Shown piece after piece: positions 29,541 to 38,654 of a DNA stretch of 64,000 nt (positions within the stretch are counted from its first letter, which is position 1; the number at the start of each line of letters is the position of its first letter). Under the pieces are notes generated by a model. That model had not been told where the DNA came from. It ran no database searches and saw only the letters and a list, made by a program, of their open reading frames with translations. The position numbers were made by a program, and so were the translations under genes. This stretch comes from Paenibacillus sp. 19GGS1-52 (GTDB lineage: Bacteria > Bacillota > Bacilli > Paenibacillales > Paenibacillaceae). The stretch covers positions 2,976,001 through 3,040,000 of the forward strand of contig NZ_CP059724.1 of assembly GCF_022369515.1 (NCBI RefSeq), written 5' to 3'.

Positions 29541-30929
29541 GTGATGATATCGGATCAAGCTTTTATAGCAACAAATAAACTGTCACTCTGGCATTTATCC
29601 TGGCCGATTGCCGTCGAAATGCTGCTGCAATTTCTAATGGGAACGGTAGATTCGATGATGGTCAGCCGGCTCGGAGATTACGAAGTATCCGCAGTGGGCC
29701 TCTCAAACGGGATTATTACATCCGTGATGACTGTGTTTTTTCTTGTGAATGCCGGAACGGGAATTGTTGTCTCGCGGAAGTGGGGTGCAGGGAAGCAGCA
29801 AGAAGCGCGAAAGGCAACCTATATGGCTCTAAAAATTAACTTAGTTGCTGGTATAGGGATAAGCACTTTGTTATGTTTGAGTGCCGAGCCATTGCTGAAG
29901 CTGATGAAGAGTCCGCCGGAAGTGCTGCCTTACGCTACAACCTATTTGAGTATTGTTGGCGCAGGTATGCTCATAACCGTACTGAATTTAACGATATCGA
30001 GTGTGATCCGCAGTACTGGAAACACTAGAGGGACAATGTACGTGGCTATCGGCATGAACTTGATGCATTTGCTGCTCAATTATGGCTTGATATTTGGCAA
30101 GCTTGGTTTCCCGCAACTGGGATTGCAGGGGGCGGCAATATCAACAGTGGGCAGTAAATGTATTGCACTGCTATTCTGTGTGTACATCCTATATCTTACT
30201 TTTAAACCCCACCTGCATTGGCGTGAATGGCTAGGCTTTGATAAGCCGCTCTTGAAGGAAATTATGTCGATTGGTATGCCCTCCATCTTTATTTCGATGT
30301 CATGGGGTGCCTCGCAAATAGTGGTTATTTCCATTGTTTCTTCAATGGGGGCTTTACCGCTTGCTGCCTATACTTATCTCAACCTGATCCAGCAACTGCC
30401 GTTTACTATAGGTCAAGCGTTCGGCAGTGCTGTACAGATTCAGGTCGGGCAATTATATGGAGCAGGCAGATATCAAGCGGTATTCCGCAGTCCTTATGCC
30501 GGTTCCCGTGTCGGGGTTCTTGGCTCCTTCGGTGCCTCACTACTGATCTGGATCACGGCGAAGCCATTGCTCGGGCTCTTTACCTCCGATTTGGATGTGG
30601 TGCACAAGGCGTTGCCGATCTTTATGCTTTGCCTGCTGTGGCAGCCGCTGCGAATCTGGACCTTTACTTTGACCGGAGCGCTTACGGCGGTTGGCGAAGC
30701 CAAATTCGTGGCTGTTATTAGTGTGTTGGGCATGTGGATGACACAGACTGGCGGTGCCTTTCTGTTCGGGATCTCCTGCGGTTGGGGTATTCTCGGGGTA
30801 TATACTGCATTCTTTGTGGATGAGGTGTTCCGTGCCGTCTGTGCTACCCTCCGCTGGCGGCAGCGGCGAATGCTGCCGCCAGCGGGAGGTGGATTGTTGC
30901 ACAAGGATGAAATAATAACTAGTCTATAA
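29541..30929 (+). CDS. MATE-family multidrug/metabolite exporter
   Basis: Inner membrane Na+- or H+-coupled exporter of 462 aa with about 12 transmembrane helices arranged in two similar halves. The family signature is in the first half: LSWPIAVEMLLQFLMGTVDS, MMVSRLGDYEVSAVGLSNG and NAGTGIVVSRKWGAGK. The second half begins near 240 with LLKEIMSIGMPSIFISMSWG. GTG at 29541 lies 7 nt after AGGGAGGG; the ATG at 29544 is an equally possible start. It has its own leader after the importer terminator and converges with the second GH35 gene. Its link to sugar use is unclear, and the export substrate is unknown. Confidence 0.9.
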   Translation: MMISDQAFIATNKLSLWHLSWPIAVEMLLQFLMGTVDSMMVSRLGDYEVSAVGLSNGIITSVMTVFFLVNAGTGIVVSRKWGAGKQQEARKATYMALKINLVAGIGISTLLCLSAEPLLKLMKSPPEVLPYATTYLSIVGAGMLITVLNLTISSVIRSTGNTRGTMYVAIGMNLMHLLLNYGLIFGKLGFPQLGLQGAAISTVGSKCIALLFCVYILYLTFKPHLHWREWLGFDKPLLKEIMSIGMPSIFISMSWGASQIVVISIVSSMGALPLAAYTYLNLIQQLPFTIGQAFGSAVQIQVGQLYGAGRYQAVFRSPYAGSRVGVLGSFGASLLIWITAKPLLGLFTSDLDVVHKALPIFMLCLLWQPLRIWTFTLTGALTAVGEAKFVAVISVLGMWMTQTGGAFLFGISCGWGILGVYTAFFVDEVFRAVCATLRWRQRRMLPPAGGGLLHKDEIITSL

Positions 30930-30978
30930 AGCCGAATTTAATCCATTCGTTACTTTTACTTATGAGTGCTGGAGCATT

Positions 30979-33312
30979 TTAAATAGCTAGATATAGAGCG
31001 GATTTGTAATGCGGAACTGCTTGGATCTGCTGGAACGTGGCTATTTCCACCCCCTCGAAGACTTCTACATAAGCCTGGTTCACAAAGCTGTGCAGCGTCC
31101 CTTTGCGCAGGGGTGTAATCAGCAAATGAACTTCACCTGACTCTAACTCGTCCTTGACCTGCTTCAGCCCGATATTCCACGTGTGACCATATTGAATATG
31201 ATCCGTCAGCAACCGATTGGCTAGATAAGCGGCGGCCACATCGCCCTCATAATCGATATGCAGGTAGATGTCGTCCACCTGTTGAGGCCAAGCTGAACTA
31301 ATCTTTAGTAGCCGAGAACGCTCTGAAGGTTCGAACTGCTCCAATTCAGGCGTGTACGCCTCCAATCCGACATAATAGGTGCGAAACAGTCCTTCTTCAT
31401 TAGACTTCAAGGTGCCGAGGCTTAGTGCAGGTTCTGCTGGTGGAGCCGGAAAGAGAGAAACAGCAAATTGGGCGCTTCCCGGCGAATGTAGTAGCAGTTG
31501 TCCATCCTTGGCGTAGAGGTGAAAGCCCTCGATTTCACTGTCGCCAATAACTAGGCGATCTTCACCCCACAGGGAGAGGCGGTAGGTGCGCATGGCTTCC
31601 TTGCGACTGAGAATGATAATGGTAACGCTTGCTCCATCTTCGGCTGTAATGCAGATGCTATGGCTTTTGCCTACTACTGGGGTTATTAGCCACACATCGC
31701 TGATCAGCCGAGCTGAGCCTAAGCCTGCATCAATGGATTGAATGCCGTTGGCCTGAAGGACTAGCTCTGGAGCTATTCCTTCATGAGCGTAGAAGACAAT
31801 GGTTGTGTTCCCTGCAGATTCCAGCTTGGTCAGTAACTGAGCAGTAGCGCTAATGAGCTTGAGTCCCGCAAGCGGCAGGTTGAAGGGAAATACAACCCCT
31901 TGTCCATTCCGCAAAGTCATGGAGCCCACCTGCGGAAAGACTGCCGGCCCCTGTTTAGTATCTAACTCTAGTCGGAGTTCCTGGTTCTGCATTTCCAGAT
32001 GATCCTGAAAGTTATTCAGGAATAGAAATCCGGAACCGCCCTGCTGGCGCAGACACCAGCGCAAACTGTCCACATCCGTACTTTCCACTTCGCTCTGTCC
32101 TTCTGGCAACACGGTGCCCATCGGGGCAAGAACATCCCCAAAGGATTCCAGGAACATCGAGATTGAACGGATACGATCGTAAGATGGGCCTACCCTGCCG
32201 AATTCACCCAATGGAGATTGGTAATCATAAGTGATTTTGGGGAGTGATGTTTCGTTGTAGTAGCTATGCTTGCCGGTAGGGTTGGAGCCGCCATGATACA
32301 TATAATAGCCGAGCAGATTGCTGCCGCTAGCCAGCTTAACTAATGTCATTGCTTCTATGCTCGCTGCCGGCACATAGGGTCGGGCATTGTAGCTGACCTG
32401 CATGCCTCCAGCCATTTCGCAATAAGCTACCGGATAATCAAGCGAGTCATAGTTGACCGGTTCCGCTGGAGTACGGTGAAGATCACGATATAGGAATTCC
32501 TGACTGGGCGGTTGATTCGGAATCCATGGCGTATAGGCATAGCCGGCCAGCATTGGGAGTGTACCCTTGTGGGGTACAGCAGCACCACCCCAGGCCGTAA
32601 CTGTGAAGAGAAGCGGATCGATCCCTACTTCTTCAGCCAACCTGCGCAGCTCAGCCAGATGCTCATTCCCGCCTGTGCCAATAGGCAGGTATACCCCGCT
32701 TTTATAACCCCAGGAGTCATAAGGAGCGCCACAATGCATGAATTCATTCTCCAGTTGGACCGCGATGACCGGACCTCCCTCCTGAAACAGAGAGCCTTTC
32801 ATTTGTTTGGCAATTTCGCGGTATAGCTGCTTGGCCAGCTTGAGATAACCTGGATCATTGGAACGAATGTCAATCGGATATTTGAAGACCCAATCTGGAA
32901 TGCCTCCGTTGCGCACTTCTCCATGACAGAAGGGACCCATTCGTAAGATCAGTGGCATTTCAAGCTTGGCACAGAGATCGATGAAATGGCGCAGATTCAA
33001 ATCGCCGCCCCAGTTGAAGTGACCTTCCTCTTCCTCATGGAAATTCCAAAATATGTAGGTAGCCACGATGTGCACCCCACCGGCCTTCATCTTCAGCAAT
33101 TCCTCCTCCCAATGCAAATAAGAGAAGCGGGAAAAGTGAAATTCCCCAACGATAGGAATAAAGGGGTGACCATTCTGAGTCATGTAATAATTTGTGAATC
33201 CAAAGCTGCGACCCTGCCGATTGCTGCCGCCATTTTCGCTCAACTTGCCATTAGTTATGGTTTTGTCCGGGGCATCGAGGGTATAACGAACCGTCTTGCT
33301 AACAGTATTCAT
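30979..33312 (-). CDS. GH35-type beta-galactosidase, second paralogue
   Basis: Cytoplasmic enzyme of 777 aa, a clear paralogue of the gene at 19869. It shares GEFHFSR, YIFWNFHEE, RMGPFCHGEVRNGGIPDWV, VQLENEF (acid/base Glu190) and YCEMAGGMQ (nucleophile Glu299). Its C-terminal half is beta-rich and has diverged more. It lacks a signal peptide. AAGGAGG lies 11 nt before the ATG. The gene is divergent from an AraC regulator at 33436, the likely local controller. The two paralogues may differ in linkage preference (beta-1,4 or beta-1,3 galactosides) or chain length; this is inferred from the duplication only. It converges with the MATE gene without a clear terminator between them. Confidence 0.85.
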   Translation of the reverse strand: MNTVSKTVRYTLDAPDKTITNGKLSENGGSNRQGRSFGFTNYYMTQNGHPFIPIVGEFHFSRFSYLHWEEELLKMKAGGVHIVATYIFWNFHEEEEGHFNWGGDLNLRHFIDLCAKLEMPLILRMGPFCHGEVRNGGIPDWVFKYPIDIRSNDPGYLKLAKQLYREIAKQMKGSLFQEGGPVIAVQLENEFMHCGAPYDSWGYKSGVYLPIGTGGNEHLAELRRLAEEVGIDPLLFTVTAWGGAAVPHKGTLPMLAGYAYTPWIPNQPPSQEFLYRDLHRTPAEPVNYDSLDYPVAYCEMAGGMQVSYNARPYVPAASIEAMTLVKLASGSNLLGYYMYHGGSNPTGKHSYYNETSLPKITYDYQSPLGEFGRVGPSYDRIRSISMFLESFGDVLAPMGTVLPEGQSEVESTDVDSLRWCLRQQGGSGFLFLNNFQDHLEMQNQELRLELDTKQGPAVFPQVGSMTLRNGQGVVFPFNLPLAGLKLISATAQLLTKLESAGNTTIVFYAHEGIAPELVLQANGIQSIDAGLGSARLISDVWLITPVVGKSHSICITAEDGASVTIIILSRKEAMRTYRLSLWGEDRLVIGDSEIEGFHLYAKDGQLLLHSPGSAQFAVSLFPAPPAEPALSLGTLKSNEEGLFRTYYVGLEAYTPELEQFEPSERSRLLKISSAWPQQVDDIYLHIDYEGDVAAAYLANRLLTDHIQYGHTWNIGLKQVKDELESGEVHLLITPLRKGTLHSFVNQAYVEVFEGVEIATFQQIQAVPHYKSALYLAI

Positions 33313-33435
33313 CTGAAATAAAACCTCCTTGTACTAGTAATATATTTACGATATATTCTCTTACACAGATTAAAGTTGTAATCGTAATATATCCTTTATT
33401 GTAAACATATGAGCCAATAGTAAGGAAGTGTGGAT
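33313..33435. promoter_or_regulatory. Divergent promoter region between GH35 and AraC genes
   Basis: Very AT-rich spacer. On the GH35 strand the word ATATATTAC occurs twice (in GGATATATTACGATT and AAATATATTACTAG), about 50 bp apart. Direct repeats of this kind are usual for AraC-family binding, so these are candidate operator half-sites. No consensus promoter could be fixed. Confidence 0.35.
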
Positions 33436-34278
33436 GTGGCTAACAAACCGATGGATTATGCTATTGATGAGCTGCGGCCTTACGGTATTCTTGTGTCTGG
33501 ACATTATGTGGAGAGCTGCCCTTATGTCATTCATCGGCCCTCAGGAAGTATAGATTGGCTACTGATGTATACTCACTCTGGTGAGGGAGAAATTTGGGTT
33601 AATGGGGAAAGAATTCTATGTCGGGAGGGGGATGTCACCATTCTACTGCCAGGCATACCCCATCATTATGGAGCGAACGGTGAGAATTGGTCATTTACTT
33701 GGGTACACTATATTCCTGATCCTGACTGGGTCCACCGTCTGCGGTTTCCGGAACGAATGGTTCGATTCATTCATATTTCCCTTCTGGAAGCAGAGCTGCA
33801 GAGAGCGTTCTTCGAGGCGCTAGAACGCATGCGGAAATATGGGGAACAAGGAATTTCAGAGTTGCCACGGCGTCTCGCGATGCTTGCTCTGGAGGAGGCG
33901 TTGCTGCTGCTGCAGATGTCTATTCCCCCTGCTAAGCAGGATCAAATAGACCCCCGTATTGCAGAGGTGTTAGCTCAGTTGCAGGAATCTTACACGGAGA
34001 AGCTGACTCTGCCTGAACTGGCTCGTCAAAGCTGTCTCTCTATTTCGCGGCTGTCCCATTTATTCAAGGAGCAGACCGGAGACAGCATCGGCAATACGAT
34101 AAACAAGCTGAGGCTGGAAAAGGCCGCTGAGCTACTGATTTACACGAAACGGCAGATAGCGGAAATATCCGAAGATGTCGGCTACGAAAGCAGTGACCAT
34201 TTTACCCGAATGTTTCAATCGCACTTTGACATTACCCCGGCCCGTTATAGAAAACAGAAGCTCACTCAGCCTCTTTAG
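33436..34278 (+). CDS. AraC-family transcriptional regulator (cupin plus AraC HTH)
   Basis: Regulator of 280 aa. The N-terminal cupin-like sugar-sensing domain (1-150) contains HRPSGSIDWLLMYTHSGEGE and GDVTILLPGIPHHY. The C-terminal AraC DNA-binding domain (about 180-278) shows LTLPELARQSCLSISRLSHL and ITPARYRKQK. GTG at 33436 was chosen because AAGGAAG lies 7 nt upstream; GTG at 33430 is too close to it. It is divergent from the second GH35 gene, which it probably activates in response to a galactoside. Its stop overlaps by 4 bp the stop of the convergent AraC gene at 34275. Confidence 0.88.
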   Translation: MANKPMDYAIDELRPYGILVSGHYVESCPYVIHRPSGSIDWLLMYTHSGEGEIWVNGERILCREGDVTILLPGIPHHYGANGENWSFTWVHYIPDPDWVHRLRFPERMVRFIHISLLEAELQRAFFEALERMRKYGEQGISELPRRLAMLALEEALLLLQMSIPPAKQDQIDPRIAEVLAQLQESYTEKLTLPELARQSCLSISRLSHLFKEQTGDSIGNTINKLRLEKAAELLIYTKRQIAEISEDVGYESSDHFTRMFQSHFDITPARYRKQKLTQPL

Positions 34279-35177
34279 CCTTTGGGAATGCTGCGATACT
34301 GCGTGGGTGAATACCCGATCATTTTTTTGAAGAGCCGTGAGAAATAATAAGGGTCGGCGATGCCGATAGCACTGCTGATTTCCTTGATACTCAGATCTGT
34401 CAGATCAAGATATTGTCCGGCACGCTGCATTTTCATCCGCAAAAAGTATTCAATGGGCGGGACTCCAGTCTCTTGATTGAAAAGATGTATCAAGTGCTGC
34501 TTCGATAATCCGGCATGATTGGCCAGATCTGGCAATTTGATGGAATCTGTCAAATGCTCATTCATAAACTGAATGGCTTGTTCTAGGTACCTTTCCCGCT
34601 TCATATCCTGTGAGGTCTGACTGGCGCCAATGCCAATGCTGGACAATAAATGGCGCATCGTCTGCGAAATATGGACATGTGTTGTTAGATTATAGGTCCT
34701 GTCGATCAACAAATCGTAGACAGGATCGAACCATTCTATAAAGCGGCCAGCGCTGCTGATGGGCAGGGTAAGTGGACCTTGATCGAGTCCGTACATGTTG
34801 ATCAGGGCCAGCGTATGTCCACCTTTCAGATGAAACCAATAAATGCTCCAGGGGTCAATAGTAGAGGCACCGTAACGATGGGGTACCCCGGCAGGAATGA
34901 CTAATAGCTGGTGTTCTGTGACTGGGATAGGCTCTTCACTGCCGAACTGAACCCAACCTTCACCTACAGAGCAGTAAATAAAGATATGGGAATCACAACC
35001 CTCTGGACGTTCGCGAAAATGATATTGAGCATGGGGGAAATACCCAATGTCGCTGACAAAGAGAGAGGCGGTCAGCTCACATTCACCCAGCTCCTTTATC
35101 TGATATTCAGGCAAGACAAATAACCGCTCCTGTGTGAATCCCTCCGGTTTGCGAGGGTTCTCTTTTTCCATCTCCAT
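34275..35177 (-). CDS. AraC-family transcriptional regulator
   Basis: Regulator of 300 aa. An N-terminal cupin domain (about 40-130) has HIFIYCSVGEGWVQFGSEEP and HQLLVIPAGVPHRYGA. The C-terminal AraC double helix-turn-helix (about 200-298) has IKLPDLANHAGLSKQHLIHL and YSPTQYRSIPKG. AAGGAGG lies 8 nt before the ATG. It is divergent from the DUF5107-TPR gene with 127 bp between them, so that gene and the coupled GH2 gene are its likely targets. It is only distantly similar to the convergent AraC neighbour. The effector is unknown. Confidence 0.9.
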   Translation of the reverse strand: MEMEKENPRKPEGFTQERLFVLPEYQIKELGECELTASLFVSDIGYFPHAQYHFRERPEGCDSHIFIYCSVGEGWVQFGSEEPIPVTEHQLLVIPAGVPHRYGASTIDPWSIYWFHLKGGHTLALINMYGLDQGPLTLPISSAGRFIEWFDPVYDLLIDRTYNLTTHVHISQTMRHLLSSIGIGASQTSQDMKRERYLEQAIQFMNEHLTDSIKLPDLANHAGLSKQHLIHLFNQETGVPPIEYFLRMKMQRAGQYLDLTDLSIKEISSAIGIADPYYFSRLFKKMIGYSPTQYRSIPKG

Positions 35178-35258
35178 GTTCTGTTCCTCCTTCAGTTGTA
35201 AGCATCAATATAAGAATATAATCCATCAATTCCCGCATTTCGTCAATTGGATTCCACT

Positions 35259-35291
35259 TTGCCGAGCGTTATAGTAAAGCTATAAAGGCAA
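35259..35291 (+). promoter_or_regulatory. Hairpin directly before the DUF5107-TPR ribosome binding site
   Basis: TTGCC / GGCAA outer pairs enclose TTATAG-TAAAG-CTATAA. The structure ends immediately before GGAGG. It may be an operator for the divergent AraC regulator or an RNA element that tunes translation. Which one applies cannot be decided from sequence. Confidence 0.4.
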
Positions 35292-35304
35292 GGAGGAAAG
35301 CCCA

Positions 35305-38300
35305 ATGAGTGAATTAATTGAATTGAACAACGCTAAGGTGCGCGTCTGGGAGGAACAGGTCTCCATTCCCACCTACAGCGTAGGAAAGCCAGACCGCAAT
35401 CCGATGTTTTTGGAGAAACGGGTGTATCAGGGCAGCTCTGGCCGCGTCTATCCGCATCCGGTTATTGAGAGTATCTCCAATGAGAAGATCGCGCAGAATT
35501 ATAAGCTGGTCATCCTTGAGAATGAATATGTCCGCATCGAGATTATGCCGGAGATTGGTGGCCGTATTTACCGAGCGTTGGACAAGACTAACAACTATGA
35601 TTTCGTCTACTATAATCGGGTAATCAAGCCTGCACTGGTAGGTCTGGCTGGACCGTGGATTTCAGGTGGCATTGAATTCAACTGGCCGCAGCATCACCGT
35701 CCGAACACCTTCGGACCCGTGGAGTACCGCTATGATGAGAATGCGGATGGAAGTGCTACGGTATGGGTCAGCGAGATTGACCGGATGTATGGTACAAAGG
35801 TTACGGCAGGTTTTAGTCTCTATCCAGGTAAAGCCTATCTGGAGATTAAAGCCCAGCTATACAATCGCACGCCTGAGCCACAAACCTTTCTCTGGTGGGC
35901 TAACCCAGCGGTGGCAGTTAATGATCATACCCAGTCGGTATTTCCGCCAGATGTTACTGCTGTGTTCGACCACGGCAAACGCGATGTGTCGCGATTCCCG
36001 ATTGCAACAGGCACCTATTACAAGATGGATTACTCTGAAGGTGTAGATATCTCCCGTTACAAGAACATTCCTGTACCTACTTCCTACATGGCTTATAAAT
36101 CGGAATACAACTTTGTCGGAGGTTATGACCATGGCGTAAATGCAGGTCTGCTGCATGTCGCCAATCACCATATTTCACCAGGCAAAAAGCAATGGACCTG
36201 GGGCAACGGAGAATTCGGCCAAGCCTGGGACCGCCAGCTTACGGACGAGGACGGACCGTACATTGAGCTGATGACCGGCGTATATACAGATAACCAACCA
36301 GATTTCTCCTGGTTGCAGCCTTATGAAGAAAAGACCTTTACCCAATATTTTATGCCCTATAAAAATATTGGCGTCGTCAAGAATGCTTCCATTGAAGTTG
36401 CTGTCAATCTGGAGGTTGACGAGAATACGCGTGAAGCGCGTGTACTAGTCTACACAACCTCTTTAATGGAGGGTGCGGTTGTAGAACTGCGTGGAAGTCA
36501 ACAAGTATACCTGTTGGAAACGGTCACCCTTTCGCCAACACTAACGTTTCGTTCAGTCCTTACACTGAACGAAATTGACCAGCCGCATGATCTGTCATTG
36601 TCCGTACGTGCTACCGATGGTCGCCTGCTGATCACTTATCAGTCGAAGCGTCCGGAGATCGAGCAGGTGCCGGAGGCGGCCAAGCCGCTTGCCGAACCGG
36701 AAGAGCTGCAGACCACAGAAGAGCTGTATCTAGCGGGTTTGCATCTGGAGCAATACCGGCATGCGACATTTGAACCTGAAGCTTATTATCTGGAAGGCCT
36801 AAAGCGAAGTCCTGGCGATATCCGCATTAATGTAGCCTATGGAACCTTGCTGCTGCGCCGGGGTCTCTTCACCGAGAGCGACAAGCATTTCCGTCGAGCG
36901 ATCAAGACGATGACCTGGCGTAATACAAACCCGTATGACAGCGAAGCTTATTATCAGCTGGGCGTTTCGCTAAAGCTGCAAGGGCGTTTGGATGAAGCTT
37001 TTGCCGCATTCTACAAAGCGGTTTGGTCGGTTGCGTGGCAAGATGCCGGATACTTCTCACTGGCTCAGATCGCTAGCGAAAGAGGTTCGTATGATGAAGC
37101 GCTGGAGCTCGCAGAGCGCTCCCTGATCCGCAATGCCCGGAACTATAAGGCCCGTAATTTGAAGACCGCGATGTTGCGCAAGCTAGGTCTCGCTGCACAG
37201 GCGAAGGATTTCGCTACAGAGACACTTGGACTGGATGTCGCTGACTTTGGTGCCTATAACGAGCAGGCACTGGCGCTAGTGGAGTTAGGCGATACTGCTG
37301 CGGCTGAAGCTGTATGGAGTGAGCTGTCACGGCTGATGCGTGGAGACGCGCACAACTATCTGAATCTGCTGGCTGACTATGCCGGTTGTGGCTTGGTCGA
37401 AGAGGCGATTGCCGTGGCTGTGCACCTCGTACAGCAGGGCGTCGCAGTTTACCCGATGCTGCATTATGCACTTGGCGAATTGTATGATCGTGCCGGAGAG
37501 CATGACAAGGCTGCTGAACAACGTGCGGCAGGACAGCAAGCTGATCCGACCTATTGTTTCCCAAGCAGCCTGTTCGAACTGCAAGTGCTGGAGCAAGCGG
37601 TGGAGGCACAGCCAGAGGATGCAATGGCGCTGTATTATTTGGGCAACCTCTGCTATGACAAGAAACGCTCGGAGGATGCTATTTCGTACTGGGAGGCGTC
37701 CCGTGCAGTCCGCGACGATTTTGCCACAGTCCATCGCAATCTGGCCTTGGCATATTTCAACAAACGTAACAATGCTGAAGCGGCGTTGGTTTCACTGGAA
37801 AGAGCTTTCGATTGCGATCAGGAAGATGCGCGCGTACTATTCGAACTGGATCAGCTGTATAAGAAGCTGGCTTATTCTGCAGGACGGAGACTGGCGAAGC
37901 TGGAGCAATTCCACACTCTGGTCGAAGAGCGGGATGATCTCTACGTTGAATATGTGACGCTGCTGAATAGTCTGGGGCGTTATGAGACTGCGGTCGAAGC
38001 GCTGGAGAGCCGCAACTTCCATCCTTGGGAAGGTGGGGAAGGCAAGGTTACCGGCCAATATAAGCTTGCTCATGTCGAGCTAGGGAAGCAGTCACTTAAG
38101 GAGGACCGCTACGCTGAAGCGGTGACGTTGCTGCAGCAGGCGCTAGTGTATCCGCATAACTTGGGCGAAGGCAATCTGGCCGGTGCCCAGGAGAACAATA
38201 TTAATTACTATCTGGGCTGCGCTTATGAAGCGCTGGAGAAACACGATGAAGCGCAGGAAAGCTTTGCGCTGGCCTCGCAAGGTCTGGAGGAACCAGCTAG

Positions 38301-38652
38301 TGCGATGTTCTATAACGATCAGCCGCCGGATATGATTTTTTACCAGGGGATGGCTTGGTTGAAGCTCAACAATGATAAAGAAGCGAAGCGTCGTTTCAAT
38401 AAATTGATCGACTTCGCTGAGAAGAATTTGTTCGCCACGGTCAAGATTGACTATTTCGCGGTCTCACTGCCTGACTTCCTCGTCTTCGAGGATGACTTGA
38501 ATCGTCGTAATGAAGTTCACTGCCGCTACATGCGGGGATTAGGTCTGCTGGGACTTGGCCATCTGGAGGCGTCTGTTCAGGAGCTGGAGCATGCGTTGGT
38601 CTTGGAGCCGAATCATCAGGGAGCGGCCATTCATCGAAAGGGTGTTTTATAA
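35305..38652 (+). CDS. DUF5107 domain protein with C-terminal TPR repeats
   Basis: Cytoplasmic protein of 1115 aa without signal peptide. The N-terminal part (about 1-360) is a DUF5107-type beta-supersandwich region resembling galactose-mutarotase-like folds. Motifs are RIEIMPEIGGRIYRALDKTN, GPWISGGIEFNWPQHHRP and WWANPAVAVND. A short beta region follows, and from about 470 to the end there are many tetratricopeptide repeats, for example YYQLGVSLKLQGRLDEAFAA and YYLGNLCYDKKRSEDAISYW. AAGGAGG lies before the ATG. The GH2 gene starts 2 bp after its stop, so the two are co-translated and probably act together. The biochemical function is unknown. Such proteins recur in carbohydrate-use loci, and a sugar-binding, epimerase or hydrolase role is possible. 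The conserved acidic and His residues in the first domain argue for an active or binding site. Confidence 0.8.
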   Translation: MSELIELNNAKVRVWEEQVSIPTYSVGKPDRNPMFLEKRVYQGSSGRVYPHPVIESISNEKIAQNYKLVILENEYVRIEIMPEIGGRIYRALDKTNNYDFVYYNRVIKPALVGLAGPWISGGIEFNWPQHHRPNTFGPVEYRYDENADGSATVWVSEIDRMYGTKVTAGFSLYPGKAYLEIKAQLYNRTPEPQTFLWWANPAVAVNDHTQSVFPPDVTAVFDHGKRDVSRFPIATGTYYKMDYSEGVDISRYKNIPVPTSYMAYKSEYNFVGGYDHGVNAGLLHVANHHISPGKKQWTWGNGEFGQAWDRQLTDEDGPYIELMTGVYTDNQPDFSWLQPYEEKTFTQYFMPYKNIGVVKNASIEVAVNLEVDENTREARVLVYTTSLMEGAVVELRGSQQVYLLETVTLSPTLTFRSVLTLNEIDQPHDLSLSVRATDGRLLITYQSKRPEIEQVPEAAKPLAEPEELQTTEELYLAGLHLEQYRHATFEPEAYYLEGLKRSPGDIRINVAYGTLLLRRGLFTESDKHFRRAIKTMTWRNTNPYDSEAYYQLGVSLKLQGRLDEAFAAFYKAVWSVAWQDAGYFSLAQIASERGSYDEALELAERSLIRNARNYKARNLKTAMLRKLGLAAQAKDFATETLGLDVADFGAYNEQALALVELGDTAAAEAVWSELSRLMRGDAHNYLNLLADYAGCGLVEEAIAVAVHLVQQGVAVYPMLHYALGELYDRAGEHDKAAEQRAAGQQADPTYCFPSSLFELQVLEQAVEAQPEDAMALYYLGNLCYDKKRSEDAISYWEASRAVRDDFATVHRNLALAYFNKRNNAEAALVSLERAFDCDQEDARVLFELDQLYKKLAYSAGRRLAKLEQFHTLVEERDDLYVEYVTLLNSLGRYETAVEALESRNFHPWEGGEGKVTGQYKLAHVELGKQSLKEDRYAEAVTLLQQALVYPHNLGEGNLAGAQENNINYYLGCAYEALEKHDEAQESFALASQGLEEPASAMFYNDQPPDMIFYQGMAWLKLNNDKEAKRRFNKLIDFAEKNLFATVKIDYFAVSLPDFLVFEDDLNRRNEVHCRYMRGLGLLGLGHLEASVQELEHALVLEPNHQGAAIHRKGVL

Positions 38653-38654
38653 GT

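Noticed and set aside
28875..29558. Minus-strand open frame of 227 codons opposite the binding lipoprotein
   Set aside because: Antisense shadow of a clear gene and its terminator; no start signal and no motif.
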